Below are positions 43,668 through 52,341 of a stretch of DNA of 57,636 nucleotides, piece after piece. Position 1 is the stretch's first letter; every line of letters begins with the position of its first letter. This DNA is from Pseudoglutamicibacter cumminsii. GTDB lineage: Bacteria; Actinomycetota; Actinomycetes; Actinomycetales; Micrococcaceae. The stretch is from the NCBI RefSeq assembly GCF_003143995.1, contig NZ_QFWG01000013.1, positions 1 to 57,636 of the forward strand. Direction: 5' to 3'. The translations under genes were made by a program, and so were the position numbers. A model generated the notes under the pieces. The model worked only from the letters and a program-made list of their open reading frames with translations, was not told the DNA's origin and did not search any database.

Positions 43668-44963
43668 CTAGGTCGTGTCCGGGCCGCGGCGTCGATCCAA
43701 CGCCATGTAGATCAGCACACCGAACAGCGTGAAAACCGGCCACAAAAGCAGCGGCAACCACAGCCCGGCAACCGTACCCAGGACACCCCCGACAATGCTG
43801 CCGATCGGAACCAAACCCCTCGTGAGTGTGCGGCGGAACGCAGAAATACGGCCAAGCAAGCGCTGTTCGACGGTGGTCGCGGCATAGATCTGCGAGGCCA
43901 CGTTCGTGATGGTCAAGATGAGGCCCCACGCCATCGTGTGAATAATCAGCAACACCACGGCCGCTTGCGGCGCCGCGAACGCGAACAGCGGCAAGGACGC
44001 GGCAACACACTGCCCCATACCGCCCCACACGTACAGTTTCCTGACCGGAACTGCATCAGCAATACGGCCCGAGACGAACGATGCCGCAACCCCCGAAACA
44101 GCCGCCAAGGAACCAAGAATGCCGTAAAACTCGACACCCAAATCCAAAGTTTGAATGACCAGAATCGATTCAACCGCGGCACCCATCGACAAGCCAGCGT
44201 TAGTGAACGCCGAAAGCCACGTCATACCCGCCAACTGACGGTCAGCGACCAAAACCGCCCAGCCATCCTTGACCTGCTCCCAAAACGACTGCTTCGCGGG
44301 TACCTGCCCGGCGGTCGGCTCGGCCTCGGCCTCGGCATCCGCGTCGGCTTCCGCGCCGCCATCACCCGACTCCACCCCTGCCTGCGTCGCGCGCGGCCGC
44401 GCGATGAACAACGCGAGGACCATCGCGAGCACCGCGAAACCTACAGCGGCGAGCAGCGTCCAGTTAGCGCCCAACATCGTGACGCCGTATGCGACAGCGA
44501 CCGGTGCAACAAGTGAAGCGATCCGGTCCCACGTAGCGATATTCGCGACCGTCCGGCTGATCTGCCTCTCATGATCCGTAAGGGCCGGAACCGTGGACAC
44601 CTGCGCGGTCTCCGTCGCGACCGTCACGATACCCATGACGGTCGCGAACGCCAGCAGGAACGGGATGGTTAGATGCCCGCTCGCCGCCACCGCAACAAGC
44701 ACTGCGGCGAGCGCAACCTTCGCCACGAGGGCGAGCTTCAAGACGCGGACCGCTTCGAAACGGTCAACAAAAACGCCGATGGGGATGCCCAGAATCATGA
44801 ATGCCACCATGCTCAGCGCATTCAGTAGGCCCATCTGCCACGCGCTCGCGGCGAGGAGGGCAACCGCCACAATCTCAATCCACGGCCCGAACGCCTGCAC
44901 GAAAAACGCGTCAGTAGCGTTCGAGGCTTTCGCCAACCGCAACCGGCGATTAACCGCACCCAT
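43668..44963 (-). CDS. MFS transporter, MFS_3/enterobactin-exporter-like
   Basis: A 431-residue transporter with about twelve helices. The N-terminus (NATDAFFVQAFGPWIEIVAVALLAASAWQ...) and loop 2-3 IPIGVFVDRFEAVRVL match the MFS_3 group that includes EntS-type exporters and many actinobacterial drug or siderophore exporters. Between helices 6 and 7 is a loop of about 45 residues with an Asp/Ala/Glu run (EADADAEAEAEP), plus-strand GGCCTC/GTCGGC repeats. Substrate unknown. Two related hairpins (43606-43650 and 45058-45089) bracket the gene. Confidence 0.85.
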   Translation of the reverse strand: MGAVNRRLRLAKASNATDAFFVQAFGPWIEIVAVALLAASAWQMGLLNALSMVAFMILGIPIGVFVDRFEAVRVLKLALVAKVALAAVLVAVAASGHLTIPFLLAFATVMGIVTVATETAQVSTVPALTDHERQISRTVANIATWDRIASLVAPVAVAYGVTMLGANWTLLAAVGFAVLAMVLALFIARPRATQAGVESGDGGAEADADAEAEAEPTAGQVPAKQSFWEQVKDGWAVLVADRQLAGMTWLSAFTNAGLSMGAAVESILVIQTLDLGVEFYGILGSLAAVSGVAASFVSGRIADAVPVRKLYVWGGMGQCVAASLPLFAFAAPQAAVVLLIIHTMAWGLILTITNVASQIYAATTVEQRLLGRISAFRRTLTRGLVPIGSIVGGVLGTVAGLWLPLLLWPVFTLFGVLIYMALDRRRGPDTT

Positions 44964-45057
44964 GACAACTCATTTCTGGCAATGGGACCCAGTCAACAGC
45001 GCAGCCCCCATGTGACTCACAACACAACATCCTGAATCCTATACGAACAACAACAAC

Positions 45058-45089
45058 GGGGCCGGCTTGGTACGCAACCAAGCGGCCCC
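45058..45089. terminator. Hairpin terminator between the MFS and CoA-transferase genes
   Basis: GGGGCCGGCTTGGT (45058-45071) pairs with ACCAAGCGGCCCC (45077-45089) with one bulge. The stem core GGCCGGCTTGGT is the same as in the hairpin at 43606-43650. It ends the CoA-transferase operon on the minus strand. Confidence 0.75.
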
Positions 45090-45139
45090 GCCGCCGCCTC
45101 TCGGGCTAAGTAATCAATCGCTAGCCCATCGAGCGCTAA

Positions 45140-45862
45140 CTATGCTCGCTTGAGTTCGATGTCGAGGGCTTCCTGAAGTTCGTCGAAACTCATCCCGAAC
45201 GTCTCCAGAACAACCACGCCGTCGTCGGTCAGGTCGAAGATCGCACGGTCCGTGTACACGCGGGAAACACAGCCCGTACCAGTCAACGGGTACGTGCATT
45301 CCGGAACCAGCTTCGGCTTGCCGTCCTTGGTGAACAGCGTCATCATGACCAGCACATCCTTCGCGCCGATCGCCAAGTCCATAGCGCCACCCACCGCAGG
45401 GATCGCGTCAGGGGCCCCCGTGGACCAGTTCGCCAAGTCGCCGCCACCGGAAACCTGGAACGCCCCCAGAACACACACATCCAGGTGGCCGCCGCGCATC
45501 ATCGCGAACGAATCCGCGTGATGGAAGAAGCTCGCCCCCGGCAGCTCCGTCACCGGGATCTTGCCGGCGTTGATGAGCTCCTCATCAACCTCATCGTCCT
45601 TAGCCGCCGGGCCCATGCCGAGCATCCCGTTCTCCGTATGCAGGGTCACGCCGGAATCAGCATCAAGGTAGTCGGCAACCAGCGTCGGCTGCCCAATGCC
45701 GAGGTTCACGAACGAGTGATCCGGGATGTCCCGCGCCACCATCTGCGCCATCTCGGTCTTCTCGAGCGGGCCGCGGTCGGTGTGCTCAACCGTTCCGGCG
45801 CCACCAGCGCCGGCCACACCGCCAGCGCCTACGGCTTCATTCTTCACGTTGTCCTGGCTCAT
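45140..45862 (-). CDS. 3-oxoacid CoA-transferase, subunit B
   Basis: A 240-residue beta subunit of a succinyl-CoA:3-ketoacid (ScoB) or 3-oxoadipate (PcaJ) CoA-transferase. The catalytic glutamate lies in TENGMLG near residue 77. MVARDIPDHSFVNLGIGQPTLVADYL and GGHLDVCVLGAFQVS are family motifs. An extra 30-residue Gly/Ala-rich N-terminal stretch (NEAVGAGGVAGAGGAG) precedes the domain. The start overlaps the alpha-subunit stop (ATGA). The pair moves CoA from succinyl-CoA to a 3-oxo acid during ketone-body or beta-ketoadipate use. Sequence alone does not separate the two options. Confidence 0.9.
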   Translation of the reverse strand: MSQDNVKNEAVGAGGVAGAGGAGTVEHTDRGPLEKTEMAQMVARDIPDHSFVNLGIGQPTLVADYLDADSGVTLHTENGMLGMGPAAKDDEVDEELINAGKIPVTELPGASFFHHADSFAMMRGGHLDVCVLGAFQVSGGGDLANWSTGAPDAIPAVGGAMDLAIGAKDVLVMMTLFTKDGKPKLVPECTYPLTGTGCVSRVYTDRAIFDLTDDGVVVLETFGMSFDELQEALDIELKRA

Positions 45863-46551
45863 GCTGCGGTCTCCTCCTTTGGCAGGGCCGACAAGTCGAG
45901 GACGTCGTCGGTGTAAATCTTCGGGGTCACAATGTTCTCTGGGTCCAGCTCGCCCACCTCAACCACGTTGTTGACCTCAACAATCGTGCGGGCTGCTGCC
46001 GTCGCCATGACTGGCGCGAAGTTCCGCGCCGTCTTCCGGTACACGAGGTTGCCCATCTTGTCCGCAGTTTCCGCGTGAATCAGCGCCACATCGCCCTTGA
46101 TCGGGTACTCCAGCACATAGTTACGGCCGTCAATCTCGCGGGTTTCCTTGCCCTCCGCGAGCGGGGTCCCGTAGCTGGTTGGGCAGAAGAAAGCGCCGAT
46201 GCCCGCACCAGCGGCACGCATACGTTCGGCGAGGTTGCCCTGCGGCACCACCTCAAGCTCGATCTTGCCCGCGCGGTACAGCTCATCGAAAACGTAGGAA
46301 TCGGACTGGCGTGGGAACGAGCACACCATCTTGCGCACGCGCCCCGCCTGCAGCAGCGCCGCGAGCCCCGTGTAACCGTTACCCGCGTTGTTCGATACAA
46401 CCGTGAGGTCGCTCGCACCCTGCCCAATCAGCGCGTCAATCAGCGTGACGGGCATACCCGCCATACCGAAACCGCCAATCAGAACAGTCGAACCGTCCTT
46501 GATGCCTTCTACTGCGGCGAGCGCGGATTCATGGAACCGTGTCTGTGCCAC
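45859..46551 (-). CDS. 3-oxoacid CoA-transferase, subunit A
   Basis: A 230-residue alpha subunit. VLIGGFGMAGMPVTLIDALI (residues 22-41) is the CoA-binding glycine motif. VVSNNAGNGYTGLAALLQAGRVRKMVCSFPRQSD and GAGIGAFFCPTSYGT follow. It forms the active heterotetramer with subunit B. GGGAG precedes the ATG by 6 bp. The gene begins 36 bp after the LysR gene on the same strand, so regulator and enzymes probably share a transcript. Confidence 0.9.
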   Translation of the reverse strand: MAQTRFHESALAAVEGIKDGSTVLIGGFGMAGMPVTLIDALIGQGASDLTVVSNNAGNGYTGLAALLQAGRVRKMVCSFPRQSDSYVFDELYRAGKIELEVVPQGNLAERMRAAGAGIGAFFCPTSYGTPLAEGKETREIDGRNYVLEYPIKGDVALIHAETADKMGNLVYRKTARNFAPVMATAAARTIVEVNNVVEVGELDPENIVTPKIYTDDVLDLSALPKEETAA

Positions 46552-46587
46552 ATCGATCTCCCTTCAGTGAGTCCTACGTAAGTTTGG

Positions 46588-47559
46588 TTAAGAGTTCAAA
46601 ACCTTGGTTGCGTCTGCGTCTGCAGTGTCGCCGCCCACCGCGTCGCCCGCCGCCACACCGTCTGCTTCACGGTCGCTTACGACGTCGGTGCTGACTAACG
46701 CTTGAATGACGTGCTTGATCACGGGGCTGGATGTTCCGGCGCGGGTTACTAGCGCGAGGTCGGTTGGCAGGGTTCCCGGCACGGTCTTGAACACCACGCC
46801 TTGCGGCTGGAGCGCCTGCACGGATTCGGGGATGAACGCGATCCCGGCTCCCGCAGCGACGAGCGCGAGCAGCCCCGCCGTGCCCGGTGCGGTGTGCGCG
46901 ATGTGCGGCGTGAAGCCTGCGGCATGGCAGCTTGCCACGCCGCGGGCGTTGACGTTGGAACGCGGATCGCCGAAAGCGATGAAGTTTTCGCCCGCGAAGT
47001 CTTTGAGCTCAGGGTCGATGTCCGGGGCGGCGAGCGGATGCCCTTCCGGCATCGCGGCCACGAGGCGTTCCGTTCCGAGCGGATACGTTTCCAGCGCCGG
47101 GTCCGTTGTGTTGCCGCGCAGGATACCCATGTCGAGGTGGCCGTTGTGGATCTGTTCAAGCTGCGCCGGAGTCAGCAGGTCTGTATGCACTTCGAGCGTG
47201 ATGTTCGGCAGGGCCTCGGTCACGGCCTGCTTGATGCGGGCGAGCTGAGCGAAACCGGTGGTTCCGGTGAAGCCGATGCGGATAATCCCGGCCGATCCGT
47301 TAGCGATGTTGCGCACCCCATCGACCATCGCATCGACATCCGCGAGCACGCGACGGGCCTCCTGATTGAGGTACGCGCCCGCCTCGGTGAGTTCGACCTT
47401 GCGCGTGGTGCGGTTCAGCAGGGTGGTGCCGAGCTCTTTTTCAAGCCGGGAGATTGTCTGCGAAAGCACCGGCTGAGCGATGTGGAGCCGCGTTGCGGCC
47501 TCGCCGAAATGGAGGGTTTCCGCGACCGCCGTGAAGTACCTCAACGATTTAATGTCCAC
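46588..47559 (-). CDS. LysR-type transcriptional regulator
   Basis: About 323 residues. The N-terminal helix-turn-helix (residues 1-60, SLRYFTAVAETLHFGEAATRLHIAQPVLSQTISRLEKELG) is followed by a two-lobe effector domain (about 90-300, IRIGFTGTTGFAQL, MGILRG, AAMPEGHPLA, LVAAGAGIAFIPES). The last 20 residues are an Ala/Asp-rich tail. I place the start at GTG 47559 because AAGGAGG is 6 bp upstream and the HTH begins at once; a start at 47601 is less likely. It lies directly before the CoA-transferase genes, as PcaQ- or CatR-like activators often do, so it probably controls them. Confidence 0.88.
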   Translation of the reverse strand: MDIKSLRYFTAVAETLHFGEAATRLHIAQPVLSQTISRLEKELGTTLLNRTTRKVELTEAGAYLNQEARRVLADVDAMVDGVRNIANGSAGIIRIGFTGTTGFAQLARIKQAVTEALPNITLEVHTDLLTPAQLEQIHNGHLDMGILRGNTTDPALETYPLGTERLVAAMPEGHPLAAPDIDPELKDFAGENFIAFGDPRSNVNARGVASCHAAGFTPHIAHTAPGTAGLLALVAAGAGIAFIPESVQALQPQGVVFKTVPGTLPTDLALVTRAGTSSPVIKHVIQALVSTDVVSDREADGVAAGDAVGGDTADADATKVLNS

Positions 47560-47570
47560 GGCCACCTCCT

Positions 47571-47605
47571 TTGATTGCTCTTCTTTAAGAATAGGGAGCA
47601 ATCAA
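47571..47605 (-). promoter_or_regulatory. Inverted repeat upstream of the LysR gene
   Basis: TTGATTGCTC (47571-47580) and GAGCAATCAA (47596-47605) are perfect inverted arms 15 bp apart, just before the LysR ribosome-binding site. Candidate autoregulatory operator; it could also attenuate read-through from the ABC permease gene. Confidence 0.5.
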
Positions 47606-47619
47606 TAGGAGCTGAAATA

Positions 47620-48525
47620 TCAATTTGGCTGGGATTGATAACGCTCGGCAATCAATCGAGGTGCCCGCCGCGCCAACACCTGACGCCGTGCAAACACACC
47701 ATGCCGCGGCCCGAACAGCCAAGCCAATACAAAGATCAGGGCACACACGAGAACCACGGCGCCGCCCGTCGGCACATCCAGCGACCACGAAACATAGATC
47801 CCCACGAACGCACCCAGCACACCGAATCCGGCCGCCGTGAGCATCATTGGAACCATGCGGTCGCACACCATCCGCGCCGCGGCCGCCGGCGTCACGAGCA
47901 GCGCGATCACCAGGATGTTACCGATCGTCTGAACGCTCATCACCACCGCGAGCGTCACCACAACCGCCAACACGATGTCCAGCAGCATGACCCGCATGCC
48001 GATCGCCGCGGCGTAACCGCGGTCCAGTCCCACCATCATCAGGTCGCGGTGGAACACAGCCAGCACGCCAAGGATCAGAACCGACCCGACCACCGTCGTC
48101 ACCAGCGCGGAGTCCGGGATACCCGTGAGCGAACCGAACAGGAACGTGCTGAGGCTGCCCGAATAGCCCGGCGCGCGCGACATCACCACGATACCGATCG
48201 CGAACATCGTGACCATCAAAATACCGATCACCGTATCCGAGCGCAGCCGCTCATTCTGGCTCAGCACCGCGATCAAAACAGCGGTCACCACGCCGGCGAT
48301 CAGCCCGCCCCACAACAGCGAACCCTGCAACACGAACGCCACAGCGAGCCCAGGGAAAACGGCGTGCGAAATCGCGTCCCCCATGAACGTCATCCCCCGC
48401 AACACCACGTGCGTGCCCACCACCGCGCACACGAGTGCGGAGAATGTCGCAACAACCAGCGCCTTCGGCAGAAACGCGAGCTGCGGGTTGAACAGATCCT
48501 GCAGAAAATCCAGCGGCGTCAGCAT
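47620..48525 (-). CDS. Anchored-repeat ABC transporter, metal permease subunit
   Basis: A 301-residue permease of the ABC-3 (ZnuB/MntB) family with about eight to nine helices. The motifs HVVLRGMTFMGDAISHAVFPGLAVAFVL (helices 2-3, typical of zinc/manganese permeases) and GILMVTMFAIGIVVMSR are visible. The coupling region RMVLLDIVLAVVVTLAVVMSVQTIGNILVIALLVTPAAAARM is read from MRVMLLDIV. The long tail FGPRHGVFARRQ is also typical. The start ATG 48525 overlaps the ATPase stop by 7 bp. The family label comes from the neighbouring repeat proteins. Confidence 0.9.
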   Translation of the reverse strand: MLTPLDFLQDLFNPQLAFLPKALVVATFSALVCAVVGTHVVLRGMTFMGDAISHAVFPGLAVAFVLQGSLLWGGLIAGVVTAVLIAVLSQNERLRSDTVIGILMVTMFAIGIVVMSRAPGYSGSLSTFLFGSLTGIPDSALVTTVVGSVLILGVLAVFHRDLMMVGLDRGYAAAIGMRVMLLDIVLAVVVTLAVVMSVQTIGNILVIALLVTPAAAARMVCDRMVPMMLTAAGFGVLGAFVGIYVSWSLDVPTGGAVVLVCALIFVLAWLFGPRHGVFARRQVLARRAPRLIAERYQSQPN

Positions 48526-49447
48526 GAATGCGTCACCCCCTCCGATGCGGTTGTTGCGTTGTACTTGGTCATCGGCACCGGTGTGCTGCCCTCCCGCGCA
48601 GTGACCTCTCGCGCTGTCCCGTCCGACGCGGCGGCGCCGGTGAACGCGCCAACTTGCGTTAGCAGCGGCGAGGTTTCGCTGACCTGGAAGGTGCGTTGCC
48701 ACAGCTTCGGATCGTTGAGGCTACGCGGCGGCCCTTCCGCGATCACGGTACGGTTCAGCAGCGTCACGCGGTCCGCGATGGTGAGGGCGTGGCTGAGGTC
48801 GTGGGTAGACATCACGATCGCCGCCCCTTGCCGCGCGAGCTCAACGAACAGTGCGGACAGCTCCTCTTGGGTCGGCATGTCCAGCCCTGTGAACGGTTCG
48901 TCCAGCAACAGTACGCTCGGCTCCAAAACCAGCGCGCGAGCGATCATGACCCGCTGCCGCTGACCACCAGACATCTCGGAGATCGGGCGGTCACGCAAGT
49001 GCGTCATCGAAACCCGCTCCAACGCGTGAGCAACCCGCTTCATGTGCGAAACACCCAGCCGCCGCCACCGCGAAACCGAACGCACCAGCCAAGCCGCACC
49101 ACATCGGCCGCCGTCACGGGGAACGTCCAGTCGATATCGTGCCGCTGCGGAACGTAACCCAAACGGCCATCGAGGTTCACGGAACCGCCCGCCAACGGGA
49201 CGAGCCCCTGCAACGCACGCATCAGCGTCGTCTTACCGGCACCATTCGGGCCCAACAAAACGTGGATCTCCCCCGCGGCGGCGCTGATCGAGGCGCCCTC
49301 CAGAACAGGCCGCTGCCCCAGGTTGACGCACACATCGCAACCCTCGAGCACCGTGTTGCCGTGATGCAACGCGTGATGTTCCCGCAACGCCTGCTCATCC
49401 GTCAGCGTTTTGCGGGCACTCAGCGCTTTCTTCTCACTCGTTAGCAC
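48519..49447 (-). pseudogene. Anchored-repeat ABC transporter ATPase, frameshifted in the middle
   Basis: The N-terminal part from GTG 49447 carries Walker A VLLGPNGAGKTTLM and Q-loop GYVPQRHDIDWTFP, then leaves frame and stops at 49040. The C-terminal part, in another frame, carries the signature MSGGQRQRVMIARAL, Walker B VLLLDEPFTGLD and the switch His in STHDLSHAL, ending at 48519. One base lost in the minus-strand tract CTTGGCTGG (about 49084-49092) explains the break; CTTGGCCTGG would join DVVRLG to LVRSVSRWRR. The repaired protein of about 309 residues is normal for this family. With the transporter otherwise intact, a sequencing indel is a serious alternative. The start overlaps the preceding gene by 14 bp. 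Confidence 0.85.
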
Positions 49448-50522
49448 CGCTGCCCCACACTTCCTCTTCGGTTTCGCGGCGCTTGCGCTGCAGCACCACG
49501 CCGACAACCACGCCCACCGCGATCACCACAGCCGCACCGCCGGCCAGCCACCACGCCAACGATGCGCCCGCCGGCTTGTTCTCGCCCGCTTCAGTCGATG
49601 CGGCGTCGTCATCGCCGGCCTTGTCGTTCCCGCCCGGAGTCACTGCAGCATCATCGCCGGCCTCATCGCCGGACGCGCCCTTGCTAGCCTCATCACCGGA
49701 CGCGTCCTTACCGCCGCTGTTGGCTTTCTTCGCGGCCTCGTGCGCCGCATCGGTATCCGTAGCGTCACCTACCGCGAACACCAGTGATGCAGAGGCCGAT
49801 ACCTTCTTGCCTTCGCTATCCTCGGCGGTCATCGTAAGGTCAGCCGTGTACTGGCCTTCCTTCGTGAAAACCCAGTTCGCGTGAGTGTGCGTGTTCTTCT
49901 CGATAAAGACGCTGTTGTGTTCGGCGAGGTTCGAGCTGTCAACCAGCACCTGCGGGTCACCGAAGTTGCCCGGCTGCAGGAACAGAGTGAGCTGACCAGG
50001 GCCTTCGGCCTTGCTGAACTTCATGGTCACACCACGCTCGGCGTGTTTGATGAGCTCAGGGTCCTGGGTGTTCCAGCCCAGCCACACCACACCGGAGACC
50101 TCAACCTGCGGAACAACCCAGGCTTCCTCGCCGCCTTTAGCGCCGGTGAATTCGTAGCCGCTGTCCGGGATCTGCTGCTTGCCGGCGTCGTGCACCTGAA
50201 TCACAACGTCCTCAAGGTTGCGCCACACCGCAGGCGAGGTGCGGTCATCACGAACCTGCAAAACCCATTCGCCATCCACGCGACGCATCCCCAAGTCAGC
50301 GTGCCCCACGTCCATAACAGCTGGCTCGCCCGTGACGGTGCGTTCATCCGATTCGACCGTCTGCTCGAGCGCCGGATCATCCGACGGTTCAGCGTGCGCC
50401 ACCGAAGCCTGCCCGAACACGCCCACGAAAGCCCCCGCAACAGCGAGAACGAAAGCGAGCGCGCCGGTCAACAAAAGAGCCGACAACCTGCCCGCAGGCT
50501 TGAGCGTATGTAACTTCAGCAT
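49434..50522 (-). CDS. Choice-of-anchor M (actinobacterial surface-anchored repeat) protein, membrane-anchored
   Basis: A 362-residue secreted protein. The signal peptide ends in VAHA (residue 44). One anchored-repeat domain covers about 65-250, opening with GHADLGMRRVDGEWVLQV, with LGWNTQDPEL in the middle and closing with the hallmark THTHANWVFTKEGQY, a His-rich motif likely to touch metal. A disordered Gly/Asp/Ala/Lys linker (255-315) follows, with SGDEA repeats. The protein ends with a membrane helix and RKRRE but no LPxTG-like motif, so it should stay membrane-bound. It lies between the binding-protein gene and the ATPase gene of the same ABC system and probably passes metal towards it. 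Confidence 0.85.
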   Translation of the reverse strand: MLKLHTLKPAGRLSALLLTGALAFVLAVAGAFVGVFGQASVAHAEPSDDPALEQTVESDERTVTGEPAVMDVGHADLGMRRVDGEWVLQVRDDRTSPAVWRNLEDVVIQVHDAGKQQIPDSGYEFTGAKGGEEAWVVPQVEVSGVVWLGWNTQDPELIKHAERGVTMKFSKAEGPGQLTLFLQPGNFGDPQVLVDSSNLAEHNSVFIEKNTHTHANWVFTKEGQYTADLTMTAEDSEGKKVSASASLVFAVGDATDTDAAHEAAKKANSGGKDASGDEASKGASGDEAGDDAAVTPGGNDKAGDDDAASTEAGENKPAGASLAWWLAGGAAVVIAVGVVVGVVLQRKRRETEEEVWGSGANE

Positions 50523-50613
50523 CGTGAGTGTCCTTATCAGTTCCAGATTTCAGCAGTGTGTAGGGCCGGCCGCCAGCGGTTACCGCCGGCCAACGGTAGG
50601 TGAGGCGCCGCGG

Positions 50614-52338
50614 CTACCGGCCGGGCGCATCGTGATCACCCAGCGGCTTCCCGCCGAGCGAGCGCGCGAGCGAATCCGCGTTGGCGCGCATCAAAAGTTC
50701 GTACGTGTTGACGCCAGGGCTGAACGCGTCACCCCAGATCGGCGCGACACCCACCCCAGCCAGCTTCGCGGCGTCCCGCAACGATTGCGCCGTGGTGCCC
50801 GCGGTTTGTTCGATGAACACTGACGGGACGTTGAGATCGCGCAAGGTCGCGGCGAGCCTCCGGCGTTCCGCGAGCGAGGGCTCCTGCCCCGGCGAAGGCG
50901 AAACCGAACCCGCAACATCCAGCCCGTACCGATTGGCGAGGTACCCGTACGCCTCGTGCGTCGTCACGAGGTTCCGGTTGCGCTGCGGGATGGACTTGAT
51001 CGAGCGGGCAACGTAATCGTCCACCTCGTCGAGCCGGCTGATGTATGCCGACGCGTTGCTGCGGTAGCGGGATGCGTTGCGTGGGTCTTTCTTGATCACT
51101 TGGTCGCGGATCACCTCAACGTAGGCCTGCGCGTTGGTCACGTCATGCCACAGGTGAGGGTCGATCTCGCCGTGCACATGCTTGCCGAGCACCGCTTGCG
51201 GCAGCTGATACACGTCAGTTCCCGGGCGGCCGATGAACCTGAACGCCGGATCAGCCGGGATCGGCTGCAACGCTTTCGGCGGCACGTGGACCACCGTGTT
51301 CTCCAGCGGAATGTCCTCGGGCTTCGGCTCATCCACGCGCATCACGAGCCGACGGTTCACGATGTCCGCCGTAATGTCCGCATGCCCCTTGCTTACGATG
51401 CGGGGCTTAGCCCCCGCGGTCCCCGCCGGCATGTCAGCGGTAGCTTTGTCGGGGCTCACACCAACAGCGATCCGCAACGTCGAGGTCACCGCACCCGACG
51501 CGTCGGCGGCTTGGTTGCTGCCCTGTTTGTTGCCGAGCGTCCCGCTCTTTTTGTTACCCAGCGTTCCGCTGGCGGCAGGGGTTGCACGGAACCGCAGCGT
51601 GTAGACGCCCGGTTCCGTGAACGCCCACGACATGTGAGTGTGTGCGCCCGGCGGGAGGTTTGTGATGTTGTCGCGCGAGTTTTCCGGCAGCGACGAGTCG
51701 AAGACCTTCTCCGGCCGGCCGAACGTTCCCGTCACGAAAGCGAATACCGTGCCCGGCCCGTCGGCTGAAACGAGCCCGAGCCGCGTCGCGTCTCCGCGTT
51801 TGGTTCCGGGAGCGAGCTTGGTGCCGGCATCCGCGCTTGTAGTTGCGACCCGCAGTCCGAGCCACACGGCATCCAGCGAACGGGACTCCACCAGCGGGAT
51901 GATCTCCGCGCCGTACCCCGAGGCTTCCTCGGCGAGCGCGATGTGGGTTGCGTCCGCGCCTTTGTTCGCGTCGATCGCGCGGATGATGGATTGCTCTTCC
52001 AGCATGAGGTAGTTCGAGAACGCGAGGTCCGCGAGTGCGATGTCGCGCATCGCTCGCGGGGTCGGCTCGAACGAGTGCGGGTCAGCGCCGTCCGGGACGA
52101 GCGCGCTGACGTGGGCGTGTTCCCCGACGACGTTGCGGGCGAGGTCTGCGAGGATCCCGGTGGTCGCTACGATCCGCAGGCCCCCGTTTTCGAGGCCGCG
52201 GCTTGTTGTTCCGGGGAGGAAAACAGCCGCAGCGGCGGCTCCCACGGCGAGCGTGATGAACGATCGCCGCGAGAGCCCCCGCTTAGGTGCAGGCTCGGGT
52301 GCGGCCTGCTGGCTGTTATCCGTTTGGTGTTGGTTCAC
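50614..52338 (-). CDS. Anchored-repeat ABC transporter substrate-binding protein, TAT-exported
   Basis: A 574-residue cluster A-I metal-binding protein (ZnuA/TroA fold) with a large insertion. A twin-arginine signal (SRRSFITL, R24-R25) indicates TAT export. The first lobe (53-140) has GILADLARNVVG and metal ligand H88 in PDGADPHSFEP. Residues about 150-385 are an inserted anchored-repeat unit in permuted order: the His motif AHTHMSWAFTEPGVY (232-246) comes before the GHADITADIV start. The second lobe then gives H395 (EIDPHLWHD), H461 (VTTHEAYGYLA) and D537 (WGDAFSP). All four metal ligands are present, so zinc or manganese binding is likely. It starts 3 bp after the wall-protein gene. Confidence 0.9.
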   Translation of the reverse strand: MNQHQTDNSQQAAPEPAPKRGLSRRSFITLAVGAAAAAVFLPGTTSRGLENGGLRIVATTGILADLARNVVGEHAHVSALVPDGADPHSFEPTPRAMRDIALADLAFSNYLMLEEQSIIRAIDANKGADATHIALAEEASGYGAEIIPLVESRSLDAVWLGLRVATTSADAGTKLAPGTKRGDATRLGLVSADGPGTVFAFVTGTFGRPEKVFDSSLPENSRDNITNLPPGAHTHMSWAFTEPGVYTLRFRATPAASGTLGNKKSGTLGNKQGSNQAADASGAVTSTLRIAVGVSPDKATADMPAGTAGAKPRIVSKGHADITADIVNRRLVMRVDEPKPEDIPLENTVVHVPPKALQPIPADPAFRFIGRPGTDVYQLPQAVLGKHVHGEIDPHLWHDVTNAQAYVEVIRDQVIKKDPRNASRYRSNASAYISRLDEVDDYVARSIKSIPQRNRNLVTTHEAYGYLANRYGLDVAGSVSPSPGQEPSLAERRRLAATLRDLNVPSVFIEQTAGTTAQSLRDAAKLAGVGVAPIWGDAFSPGVNTYELLMRANADSLARSLGGKPLGDHDAPGR

Positions 52339-52341
52339 GCA

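Noticed and set aside
47575-48963. 462-codon plus-strand frame, His/Arg-rich, which might suggest a metal protein
   Set aside because: Antisense to the permease and ATPase genes; the histidines arise from complementing Val/Met-rich membrane codons.
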